NCBI GenBank assembly: GCA_940671915.1
Contig: CALNVZ010002100.1
Span: 11,706,294 to 11,770,293 of the forward strand
Length of the DNA: 64,000 nucleotides
Origin: Paracentrotus lividus
Lineage: Eukaryota > Echinodermata > Echinoidea > Camarodonta > Echinidae
Direction: 5' to 3'
The notes below the pieces were generated by a model. The model was given only the letters and a program-made list of their open reading frames with translations. It was not told the DNA's origin and ran no database searches. Each line of letters starts with the position of its first letter. The first letter of the stretch is position 1. A program made the position numbers and the translations under genes. Below, in pieces: positions 1 to 10,322 of this stretch.

Positions 1-195
1 TCTCTCTCTCTCTCTCTCTCTCTTATTTTCTTGTTACTTTCACTGCCTGCTCTATCATCCATCACATCTTCATCTCTCTCTCTCTCTCTCTTTCATCTCA
101 CTCTCTCTGTTATTACACAAACTTTTCTCAACCTTATTCCTTTCACATTATCACCTGTCTTTCTCTCCTTGATTCTTTCTCTTTTTCTTTCCTTT

Positions 196-231
<36 letters not shown>

Positions 232-236
232 TCTCT
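1..236. repeat. CT-rich microsatellite cluster
   Basis: Three (CT)n runs lie at about 1-22, 74-91 and 197-236 within pyrimidine-rich DNA. The first run starts at the window edge and may continue outside. The open frame across it is low-complexity Ser/Leu and is not a gene. Confidence 0.9.
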
Positions 237-1389
237 TCTTTTCACAACCCTTTCTCTTTAGTTCTTGATATTAAACACCTCATGTATGCTCCTCTAAAGT
301 AAAACTCACTACTTTTATCTCCTCGCTGCCAAGAAATATGAAAGCCCTGCACATAAAAATTTCAACTCAAATATGTACATTTAATGAAAGCCTTACAAAT
401 AAGACCAACATATTATACACAGCTGCCCATTGGTGAAGTTACAATGGTTATAAATAGAATACAGATAAAGAAATAAGTAAAAATATGATGTTCATTGCTT
501 TGTTCAATCATTAGTAACCAATATTTACAAATCGATTCAAGATGGAAAGAACTTATTCTGTTATTTAACAAAGAAAGACTATTCAATGACCCTGAAATTG
601 TAAGAAGAGTTACTAAATATCATTCAACAAATCCTCAAAAAACTAAAACATATGACAAAACTGTGTGTTAGTTGAATACTGCTGATAGTCAAATAGCATT
701 CTTTAGTCCTGTCGATCTACAGTTTTCATTTTTTACTCCTTCTGTTCTGATCAGTTTTGTTTATTATCAAATCAAGATAACCATCATTCTTATTACCTTA
801 GTTTGTATTTTAAAAGAATAAAAATTATAAGTAAGTCTTTTCATTTGATCTAGCTGGATATTTGTTAAATATGCAATTTTGTACGTCTTTATTTGGCAAT
901 ATCTACACATCATTATTATCCAAACCATCTTCATCTTAGCATTATTTTTAATTATGGAAAATGATGAAAATATAATGTGATCATAAATGTATGCCAGCTT
1001 ATTCATAATATCATTCATGATATTTTTTTTTTCAAATATAATATACAAGTTTTAAGTCACTTTTACAATCATTTAAATCATTTAAATCAGTACAAACAAT
1101 ATTTCAAACTCTTGGAAAATTACAGACACACATATATAGTTTCAAAAATTAAATATGTTGGATACATTTCTTAAGTGTTTTCAAATCTTCAATTTTTCCA
1201 GAAATGTTCTTGAGTAGTAAAAGATGTTCACAGAAAACCAAATGCAAAATGATGTTCTTTGTTTTAGCTCTTTTGATCATGATCTTATTCAAAGATCATT
1301 CTGAAAAATAAAGTCTTGATATCACCAAGTTCAAGCACAAATCCAAACAGGGCACTTCAAGAAGGTCCTTGTTGATCTTTTTAATATTC
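237..1389. other. AT-rich 3' flank of TIMP-A
   Basis: No gene is visible. A minus-strand AATAAA (plus TTTATT at about 888-893) lies roughly 500 nt past the TIMP-A stop and could be its polyadenylation signal, which would make this part of a long 3' UTR. The rest is unstructured AT-rich sequence. Confidence 0.4.
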
Positions 1390-1935
1390 CTAGATCATAC
1401 CAGAGAGTGCATTGTCAACCACTGGAGATTCTGTCGCAGGAACCTCCTGGATCATGTTCGGATTCGCAGTCCTGGGAATCATCTGCGAGGGTTGAACTGT
1501 GCGCACTTTTGGTAGCACAGTGCGTATGGTCTCACCCATAGCACCAGGTCCAAACTCCCTGACAGTGTCCCTAGAGCTACAAGGAGCCATCTTCCTGGTG
1601 GCCTTCTTGCACTTGTACTTGAGCTTCCTAGGTGTCAGGTTCTTGCATTGCTCAGGGCAGGTCCAGGCAGCGAGTCCCATCTCGGAAAACTGCATCAGCT
1701 GCCAGTTGTACTCCCTCTGACGAAAGCAGTTGTCATAGACCTTTCCACCTTCCCAGGCGCACCCTCCATCTTCTTGACGCATGCAGTAGGCATGTTTGGC
1801 TTCGCACTCTTCGCTGCCGTAAGTCATGGAAGCCAGAGGATTGAAGAAGCAGTTTTGTTTGCTCCACAGACCAGAGCTCATAGAATCGATGATCTCTTTG
1901 CCTCCATAGAAAAGCATGATTAATGAACCATGTAC
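1390..1935 (-). CDS. TIMP-A exon 4 (C-lobe and tail, stop)
   Basis: The acceptor is ttcttattcag on the minus strand, with the first base at 1935 in phase 0. It encodes residues 164-344 and ends in TAG. The C-lobe cysteines lie at residues 192, 208, 214, 222 and 233. The tail adds Cys256, Cys260, Cys272 and Cys282, an N-L-T glycosylation sequon near residue 262, a basic run at about 265-280, and then a Pro/Val/Thr-rich end without cysteines. Confidence 0.92.
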   Translation of the reverse strand, partial: VHGSLIMLFYGGKEIIDSMSSGLWSKQNCFFNPLASMTYGSEECEAKHAYCMRQEDGGCAWEGGKVYDNCFRQREYNWQLMQFSEMGLAAWTCPEQCKNLTPRKLKYKCKKATRKMAPCSSRDTVREFGPGAMGETIRTVLPKVRTVQPSQMIPRTANPNMIQEVPATESPVVDNALSGMI

Positions 1936-4096
1936 CTGAATAAGAAAAAGAAGAAGGTTTAGAGAGTTATATGTTTTAAATAGTTCATTATAATTGATTT
2001 ATAATATTAATTAATTGATTTTTTATAAGTCAAATCTATGCTGCAAACATATATAATAATGAAAACTAATACTAATGCAATTAAATTCTAATATTTATTG
2101 GAAATAATATTTTAAGTTTTTACTGAACCTAGTGTATTACAGTTCATTATAAACTTTGATGCTGTCAGGATTCTTTGCACCTGAATGTTTTGTATGATAA
2201 TCACATTCATATGTTTAGAATAAGTACTTTTTAAAATCTTTGTTATCTTTACTTCAAATGAATATTTTTGGTTGTTTTTGTTTTTGTTTTTTCCTTTATA
2301 AACTTATACTTATCTAATAATAAATGGATAAATTCTTTTCAAAAAATGAATTACAGTTTTTCCCAGTATTCAGAGAATGAGCTCCAAGTCAGTTTTACAG
2401 AGTAATTATAAAATTTTCTATGTACTTTTGATATCATTCTACAGTATAAATTCAATTCTTACCCTGCAACTTGAGCATTGTGTTTGATAGAATCCTCTTA
2501 CACCTCTTCTTTGGGATGGGGTGAGATCAGACCACTTCTCAACAAGGCCACAAGTTGTCACCTCCAACTTATCTCCTTTCATATTCCCTAAAAATAATAA
2601 CATAAGGAGAAAGACATGGTTAAAGCCATTTGAAAATTAATTACATGATCATTTGTGAAAAGATAATTTCAATTATCTTTGATTAAACTTTTTACACCTC
2701 AATGTATTTTCAGTTTATAGCATTTTGGTTTCAAAGAGAAGAACACAACTTTGATTCAAACTACTTTAATTAAGCTAAGAAAAATGTTTTTAAAAATCTA
2801 AATATTGAACAGATCAAACTTTGTTTCAGAATTTCAAAATTAATTATGATGAAAAAAACAAGACCAAAAACTTGTCAATTTTGCAGAAATATTGATTTCT
2901 AGCTGTTTCAGAATTGCAATCTTCATGAAAGATTCTTAAAAGTCCTTTTACAAACATGGTTTCAACAATTAAAAAAAATCTATATTGAAGTCATTATTGT
3001 ACATTTTTGTAATGATTGAGATTGAACTCCAAATAACAAATATTTAAATATTCATTGGCTGCTGGGACCATAATCAATTTTACAAAAATAATTTCCGTTT
3101 CGAACAATAAAATTTTGAGATTTACAAAAAATAATAGCTTGTCTTAACTACTTACCACTGATGAGGTATCTTATGCCCATCTCCATCTTATCAATGTTGC
3201 AGACGTTCTTAGGTGAATAGATGAAGAGTGTTTTTCCTTCCTTTCCAAGTATCTCTGCTCCTTTGAAGACATTCTCTACTTTGACTTTATATTGTACATC
3301 ATAGGCCTGGGATGAGTAGAGTACAGGCTGGTTGTTAATGTCCACGTACTGCATTGATATTGTTCTCACCTTGTAAACTGTTAAAAGAGAAACAGAAGTA
3401 TAGCATTAAGATTATTGTTTAATTAAATTTAGTGTAATTAAGGGATTTATTATTATTATTATTATTACTATTATTATCATCATTATTGTTGTTGTTATTA
3501 TGATTACATTTTGTTTCTGCAATTGATTACTGCAAAAGTGATAAGAAAAATCAAATTTACACATGTTTTAGAAATTTTAGTAAAGTTTGGTGCAGGGTTT
3601 AGTGTAATAACATGGGATTTTTTTTTTATTATTATGTTTAAATTTTGTTTCTCCCATTGATAATTGCAAAAGTGATAAGATAACATAATCTCCAAACATT
3701 ATTTTGCCATTTTAAAAGAACAATATACAACTTTAGATTGTTGCAAATATATCTAGTTCATATTAATCTGAAGATTGATATTAAAAAAAACATTTAAGAA
3801 GATATAAAAGACATTCTAAATGTGACATTGAGTCAAATCTTTCATTTCACAAACATGAGAAAACAGTATTAAGATTAAAAATTGTACTTATGCCCCAAAA
3901 AGAGTTCTTTAAATTAAAAAAAAGAAAAAAGAAAGAAAAAAAAAAGAAACTTACCAAAATCTGACTTGCAGAACTTCTGCTGTGGATGAGTGATGGGGCA
4001 AGTGGCACAACTAGCAGAAACCATGGTGATATTTACAAGCCCCAAGAGGAAAACAATAGAGCTCACATGCATGGCTGCAGAAGCTAAAGAAGCCAT
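1390..4096 (-). CDS. TIMP-A: TIMP/netrin-like secreted protein with long C-terminal tail
   Basis: Four coding exons on the minus strand join in frame: 4096-3955, 3377-3156, 2587-2463 and 1935-1390, with GT-AG introns of 577, 568 and 527 bp (phases 1, 1, 0). The product is 344 residues. Residues 1-28 form a hydrophobic signal peptide. Then comes the TIMP signature, a Cys followed by a His-Pro-Gln-Gln block and Phe-Cys (Cys43). Exon 3 carries the Leu-Thr-x-x-Gln helix region and a C-x-x-C near its end. Exon 4 holds the TIMP C-lobe motif Gly-Gly-Cys-Ala-Trp. TIMPs are secreted inhibitors of metalloproteinases acting in extracellular matrix. Two departures matter: the first two cysteines are spaced C-x-x-C (Cys30, Cys33) instead of C-x-C, and about 110 residues follow the last TIMP-like Cys (233), including four more cysteines and a basic stretch. 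The family is clear. Protease inhibition is doubtful, and a matrix-binding role like that of holothurian tensilin is an inference. Confidence 0.93.
2463..2587 (-). CDS. TIMP-A exon 3
   Basis: A 125-nt exon with acceptor attatttttag and donor AGG|gtaagaat. It enters in phase 1 and leaves in phase 0. It encodes the Thr-Thr-Cys strand and the helix with Leu-Thr-Pro-Ser-Gln, ending in Cys-Ser-Ser-Cys-Arg. These match the TIMP segment around Cys99, Cys124 and Cys127. It is too short for an ATG-based ORF call. Confidence 0.92.
3156..3377 (-). CDS. TIMP-A exon 2
   Basis: A 222-nt exon with acceptor cttttaacag and donor GTG|gtaag, phase 1 to phase 1. It carries the OB-fold core of the netrin-like domain: the K-V-x-x-V-F-K-G strand, a Cys equivalent to TIMP Cys70, and the Tyr-Leu-Ile-Ser-Gly strand that corresponds to the Tyr-Leu-Ile-Ala-Gly of vertebrate TIMPs. 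Confidence 0.93.
3446..3502. repeat. (ATT)n/(GTT)n microsatellite in TIMP-A intron 1
   Basis: An imperfect trinucleotide run of ATT, then ATC and GTT units lies inside the first intron of TIMP-A. It gives no reading frame and is a plain polymorphic microsatellite. Confidence 0.8.
3955..4096 (-). CDS. TIMP-A exon 1 (signal peptide and N-terminus)
   Basis: The start ATG is at 4096 and the donor is TTTTG|gtaag at 3954. The exon is 142 nt and ends in phase 1. It encodes a signal peptide with a hydrophobic core at residues 13-21 ending Val-Ser-Ala, then Ser-Cys-Ala-Thr-Cys and the conserved His-Pro-Gln-Gln block. A second in-frame Met at residue 9 could also start translation without changing the mature protein. 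Confidence 0.92.
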
Positions 4097-4180
4097 AATT
4101 CAAACGTTGAAATAAAAAATGATATATCCAAATTCTCGAGATATTTGTTCAAGTCCAATTTCTTAAGATGCTGAAAGCTG

Positions 4181-4218
4181 AACTGATCTGGTGTGCCTGG
4201 TGGAAAAAATCCTTTATA
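4181..4218 (-). promoter_or_regulatory. Candidate TIMP-A core promoter (TATA plus Inr)
   Basis: On the minus strand TATAAAGG (4218-4211) is followed by TCAGTT (4186-4181), an initiator-type motif whose A at 4184 lies 34 nt from the first T of the TATA box. This would give a 5' UTR of about 88 nt before the ATG at 4096. Motif match and spacing only. Confidence 0.5.
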
Positions 4219-7200
4219 ACCCTTGGTAAAAAGTTGGCAGAGTAAAGTTACTCCTATGTGATTCTTTGCTGGAATGCTGATAGCTGGTTGGCTGTTGCAA
4301 GCAAACTGTTGACCAACTACAGACATTCTTCTCCTTTTATCTAAATTTTCCAGTCTCTGTGTTGGCCGTTGAATCATTCACACACCCTCCCCTGTCTGTG
4401 TCCCCACCGCAGGCTGCTCTACCCATAGGCATGTGCGTAGTGTTGCCTGCACAGACATACTTCCTGCGAAGGGAGGAAGGATGGTTGAACGACCTGGTGA
4501 CGTGTGGGCTGTGTTCAGGATAGACATATTCCATGGTCAAGGAGGAAAGTATAACCCTATCTCTCCACCAAATCTGTCTCTCTTTCTCTCCGCATTATTA
4601 ACGAATGTTCCTTATGTTATGGATTGCCAAAACCCCTCTCAGGCACTAATAGAATTCCAGAAATATGGGACGCCTACTATCCTATGGCAAGCAGTGGAGG
4701 AAAAGAGTGTAAGAAACTTAATTAAAGATTGCAATCAATATTCTTACTTCAGCTTTCATAGATTGATTTATATGAAGAAAGAAACACGATGCTTGCTTCC
4801 TGTAAGCTAGGTAAAGTCTGCATGGCAAGACTAACTATAGAAAATCCTGAAAGTCATAAGGGTTCGGCTGACAACAACAACGGAAATGCCGAGTAGTATT
4901 TGCACCTTTCCTGTGACTGCGATACCAGACCAACATGCTTTTAGCAAGACAAATAATTCTAACCAGAAGAAGAACCAATAATATAAACAAGGTAGACGGA
5001 ATGTCAGGTCTGTTTGCTTGCACTTGTCTGGTTCTACAAAATCCCCTGAATCTCGTTATTTTCAGTGTCTTGAGGGTCAATCGTGACTGGAGGTTGACCC
5101 CCTCAATTATCGGAGGTTATACAATAGATGCTGGTAGACCCATATATGGTTGAGATGGAGCTACTGTGTCTCATTCTTGTTTGGGGGTCTTGGTATTATT
5201 ATTATGGATTGTCTGGTAGAAAAGACGGAAATAAACATGCTTGTTTGGCAAATTCATAAACAATTTTCATTGTGATTAAAATTGGTATGGAATATAGCAA
5301 ATTAATAGTCAATTATATTTTCACCCCAGTAATTGACAAGAAGTATAAACTTTCATTTGTCTAGACACTGACTATGGGATTTTCTCATGATTTAATGTTG
5401 ACATCTCATCAAAATACTGCAAGCTCTCGTCAATAGACGTCTTTAAAAGGAAACTTGTTTGGATTGAATCCAACTCAATGGAAGATGGCCAGAAGAGCTC
5501 AATTATGAAAATGTGGTTACGTTCCTAAAAAGTTCCTTCCATTTTGTATCACAAGGAAGCAAGTTAAAGGCACAATTTATAGTTTTACATTTTGACAGGG
5601 TATTTAGCAATTGTCTCAAAAATAACTCAGTGCAATGATGACAATCAGCAGGGTTAATATTTATCTTTAAAAATGATGTGTATCATAATGATTTTGATAC
5701 TTTTTACCATATAGGTCTTGACAACAAAGCCTGGACTCACCAAATAGGGAAATGCAGCATATTCAAATTTCTGTTTAAAATCAATAAACATTAATCTTTT
5801 ACCTAAAACTTTCCTGCCATTTCAAAAATGTAAACCAATTGAATAAATAAATAAGCATAATGAGTGCTTTAAAGGAGATGATCATTTTTCATATTCATTC
5901 ATTGAAGGGAGCAATCGAAATTATCTAGAGAAATAAAATTTTCACCTTTTCCTTCATTTTAATCCAGCTATAGAATAATTCCCAAATATAGGCATTTGAT
6001 CTTCTTCATCAAGACAAACATAAGATGCGGTGGTGAGACATATGCCCAATTCTGTTTCATTTCTGCTCTTCTACCGGAAGCTGATGCATCCTTTCTGCCA
6101 CTAGAACTCCGCAAATAGTTTGAGAGGGTAAAACAACATGTTATCACCTGACTGTCTCAGTGTCGGAACTTGAATTTCTTACTACTAGGAAGGAATGTGG
6201 ACTTGAAGAAACATTGTTGTAACCCTGGTTGAGGTTTTATATTTGTGTTTGACCCTTGTTCCGACAGCTCATGTACTTCACTTATTAGATCTGCCCTTAG
6301 CCTTTAAATGGTCATAGGCTAATAGAAATTTATGGCATCTACCTGTGCTCTTGGAGGGAGGGTTGCCAACATATACGTGCAGGAGTAAACTCACGGTTGT
6401 TATGGTAACCAATGGCATCTCATAGCTGAGTGGACTGTCTATTTGGGATGTGATGCAAGATGTTTTCAAAGCATCCTCAATACATTCAATTTTGTCTGTT
6501 ATACAGTAAAAATGCAAATAATGTTAGCCTGTTATGTCAACATAATAATAATAACATACGTTTGCCAAAATATGTAGAATTTTATATTTAAAAATTGGAA
6601 AAGGGTGAAATTTTGGTTATTTTCTTTAAATAAAAGATTTTGAAAATTTCCCCAAAAAAATTAAATTTCCTTCTTTACTGTTACATATTATTTCATCTGC
6701 ATTAACTTCCTAAATTTCTTCTTCTTCTTCTTCTTCTCTCTCTCTCTCTCTCTCTGTCTTACTTTTACTGTTTTATACCCACCCCCCTCAGAATGAAAGT
6801 GAAGACCCAAACATCATTTTCATCTACTTAAATTTGTTATGTTACCCGAATGCAGATGTTCTCCCCTCCCCTCTTCCCCCTTCCCACTCACACCACCCTT
6901 CCCTCCATATTATACTTTTCTTTATTAAAGCCTTTTGTTTTCTCCATTGTTGTTTTGTTCTGGTCCCTCCTGGGCTGATGTAGAAGATGGCTGACATCCA
7001 AGTGCATGATGCAAGACAGATGATAATGAAAGGTTATAAGGAGCCCTGACCATTAAAGGTTATTCCGTGCACATTGCCTTGCCTGAGAATGTTCCAACAT
7101 CCCATTCATGACACAAGTACGCAAAATATATCCTTGCCTTAAGACATGTATTTAATTTCCCCTATATCCCATTGATTCAAGGGAATACTGTATCATCCCT

Positions 7201-8225
7201 CTTATTTCTCCACCGTCACACTCTCTTCTTCAAGCACAGATAAAATAAGAGTATATATCTAATTTATTCATCATGATTGTAAAAAACTCTTTCATTTCTT
7301 GTGTAATGTGCCTGTAACAAACAGATTTAGTTTTTTTCTAAAGATGCAGTGTTAAGTTAAGAGCAGACTCTTTACTTTTTATGTTTTAAGTTGTTATCAA
7401 TATAGTGAACAGTATCTTTCCTATGCCCTAAAAACTAAATACGTTAATCTGAGAGAGATAAATAAGTGATAGTTAGGAGATCTATAGTGATTTTGTTCCC
7501 TATATACTTTTTTTTAATGCAATCTATTTCTAATTTGATAAATGACTTTTGCAAACTAGATGAAAAGAGATCTTATCATTTCAGCATTCATAGACAAGCA
7601 AAGCCTAGTAAGCTGCCTATACTCCACAGTATTATGTACAAATCTTTTATGGAAAGCTTGCCGACAGCGAGACTAAGTCCAGATTTATATGAGGATGTGT
7701 GCAATCCACTACTTATTGACACGCCTTTTGACTTAAGAAGGACATAGATATATAAAGTATTTACTAGCATCTTGAAATGCCACATTCCTTCCACAGATAC
7801 AAAAGTAGTATTTAATACAATTTGAAAGTCATGTTGTGGTTAAAGAAAATTTCAATGACATGGTTGATCCATTCTGATGCCGCTTTTCGGCAAATTTAAG
7901 CGCTGTTTATTTAGCACTTCTTGTCAGTCAAGGCAACAATGATGGATTAGATGGAGTTAAAAGAGGTTATGATGACATTGAGGTTTAAAGTGCCATTGTG
8001 TTGAGGTGATTCATGATTTAAAGTGTATGCATTTCTCATTAAATTGGTCAAAAGGGAGCAGTTATTGACCAAGCATTGATATCATGTCTATTTCAGAATC
8101 ATTTATAATCCTTCCTTGCAATATGGAAAAGATGGAAAATTTATCATTATTTTATTGGTATGTTTGTAAGCTTTTTTTCTACAAAATACAATGTGTGATA
8201 AAAGTGCCCCAAAAATGAAGCACTA
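4219..8225. other. Upstream flank of TIMP-A, no convincing gene
   Basis: Mostly AT-rich sequence. The 4.38-4.56 kb part is richer in GC and CpG and could contain TIMP-A regulatory sequence. A 125-codon plus-strand frame at 4433-4810 has no recognisable domain and is treated as chance. A (CTT)n(CT)n microsatellite lies at about 6717-6755. Nothing else can be supported. Confidence 0.5.
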
Positions 8226-8477
8226 GGGCGATTCCATGCTGTGTCGTACGGGACATTTTGACAACATTTTGCATCTTTTTGGTGTGAAAATAAAAGAATA
8301 ATTTCTTGATTGATGGTGAACATCAAGTAGTACAAGAAGGGGCACAAGAACCAACACTTAACTTAACTCGATCACACATCATTTACAATTAAAATGGAAA
8401 ATAGTAGTGTGTCGTACGGGACACAAAAATAACAGAGAAAACAAAGAGACAAAAACGACAACAGTATGGAATCGCCC
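8226..8477. mobile_element. 252-bp MITE with ACTA target-site duplication
   Basis: The terminal inverted repeats read GGGCGATTCCATGCTGT on the left and GGGCGATTCCATACTGT when the right end is reverse-complemented (one mismatch). ACTA flanks both sides (8222-8225 and 8478-8481). The motif GTGTCGTACGGGACA occurs twice inside in direct orientation. There is no coding capacity, so it is non-autonomous; the superfamily is not assigned. Confidence 0.85.
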
Positions 8478-8481
8478 ACTA

Positions 8482-10039
8482 TATATGTTGGTAATAAAGC
8501 TCTATTCACAAAATATATGAATATACCTTCTTGTGAAATGGTGATTCTGGGAAATTGAGTTAGAAATAAAAAGAACTTTGCAGAACTGATTAAACAAAAC
8601 AAAACAACAACAAAGACTTGCTAAGATAAAAACCTATTATTAAGTAATCATTCGTTCTTGTTTTGGGGTCAAACATTCAAAATTGTTATTTAGAGAAACT
8701 TTTACAATATTTTCGAACTGGCCATAATATAATTTGGGTGTTTTTCATGCCAAGACGGTGATTGAAAATAAAGTTTCAGAAGACGCACTTGTAGCTGGCA
8801 GGGTCAGGTCAGAAATTCTTAGCATTGTTATGAATTTTTATCAATACTTTCAGGCTTTGTCTTAAAAGTGCATTCCTCCACTTCCCCTTGACTTTTATAG
8901 TTACTTAGGGATTATCAGAGAAACAGAAAAAAAATCCAATTACCACTGAAAACTACAAATATCTGGAAATATATATGCTCTAAATGTACTTTTTAAGCAT
9001 GCAAAACTTCTTTATTTCTATTATAAAGTGAAAGAGAAGCCATTAAAATATTTTGCATTCCCGAAATTCCAACACATATTTTTTAATTGTTTCATCACAG
9101 GTTTTTAAGGAGCTTATTGAAACTTTTTTACAATTATATTTAAACTTGCATAGTTTTTAGTTTGATATAAAACTATATCCAAATTACATTTTCATTTTTA
9201 TGGTTATCTGTCCAGAAGAATTGTTAATTAATGGATTAATTCTGTTAATGTTAGTGTTTTTTCGTTGTTTTTTTTTCTTTACCCTCTTATTTAATCGAAA
9301 ACATCAAAAGTAACCATTGAAAAGCATTATCCATGTTAAATTCAAATTGCAGAAAACTTAATTACTTTGGTTTAATTTAGAAATAAAATGGTTGAACTAT
9401 TCACAATTTGTCTTTTTGATCACAAATCTTTTCTTCAATATATATGAATAATGACTAGCTAATGTTTCTTGCTGATTATTGTAAATGAAGTTGAATGACT
9501 GATCAGTAATGAGGAAGTAATAGTTTGACCTTGAATATGTTGATTTGTTTTCCATGAAAGTTTGTAAAAGTTAGGAGAGGGGGTGGCTTATTGTCAAAGT
9601 ATACCCCTGCGTGATTGTTAGTCATGTTGCTCTGAGGGAAAAGCACAAACAAACTCTTTTTGCCGGTCACCTAACTCTGAGGCTGCACGCCAGGAAATCG
9701 GTAACAACCGACTACAAAGCCAAATTTTGACCTCTCGTTTGATCGATCGTGCTTTGATACTGGTCTGGTATGGTGGTCAACAAGTCCAGGTTACTTTTAG
9801 ATATCAAATCAGATTAAAATAGACCACAGACAAGATAAGAGAGAGAGAATAGTGAAATTGAATTACTTGGTTATATTTGTGTCTGCTTTCTCAAGATGCA
9901 CACACATTTTCACAATCAAAAGATGAAAAATAAATCACAGCATGAATTTTTCTGTTTTCTTTTGGAAGTGCACAAGCTACGAGACAAACGAGTTAGAATA
10001 ATATGAAATTATTTGTTTATTTCTTTGTCTGCCCTCTTT
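8482..10039. other. AT-rich spacer with a CpG-richer patch
   Basis: No gene is assigned. About 9640-9790 is richer in CpG than its surroundings and has short open frames on the minus strand, but no splice pattern I could join. The remainder is AT-rich. Confidence 0.35.
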
Positions 10040-10315
10040 TTAGTTATGCACATATTTATTGCCAAAGGCAAGTGACTCAAAATAATTAGTCACAGGGTGC
10101 TGCCCTCCTCCCCATAGAGATGTAGTAGAGATAAGTTGTGCGTGCGAATCTGTGAAAGTGATCGGTGCGTTGGGTAATTCAGTTGGATATCTTATCAGGT
10201 AGTACGTGGGACTGTCTGGGTTGGTCATAGGGGTTTTCCTTCTAATCTCGTATGGCGCATCCTCTATGATCAGTGGTTGGAATTGTGAGTTGTCTGGGAG
10301 GTATGGGACTTCTGA
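10040..10315 (-). CDS. Unidentified exon-like open segment
   Basis: The minus strand stays open for 91 codons from just after an in-frame TAG to a TAA at 10040. The composition is protein-like, rich in Pro, Asp, Thr and Tyr, unlike the Leu/Phe/Ser noise frames nearby. It includes the motifs Ile-Ile-Glu-Asp-Ala-Pro-Tyr and Ser-Leu-Trp-Gly-Gly-Gly. A possible acceptor (gattcagtag) lies immediately upstream, and a weak donor (CCT|gtgact) follows the Gly-Gly-Gly-Gln-His-Pro segment. The only internal Met start would be at 10228. I do not recognise the family. It may be one exon of a minus-strand gene, a gene fragment or a transposon remnant. Confidence 0.35.
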   Translation of the reverse strand, partial: SEVPYLPDNSQFQPLIIEDAPYEIRRKTPMTNPDSPTYYLIRYPTELPNAPITFTDSHAQLISTTSLWGGGQHPVTNYFESLAFGNKYVHN

Positions 10316-10322
10316 CTACTGA

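Noticed and set aside
1499..1923. Three plus-strand frames antisense to TIMP-A exon 4
   Set aside because: The minus strand encodes a TIMP C-lobe with correct splice junctions; the plus frames are shadows.
4433..4810. 125-codon plus-strand frame upstream of TIMP-A
   Set aside because: No domain, no splice context, overlaps a minus-strand frame, and lies where the TIMP-A promoter is expected.
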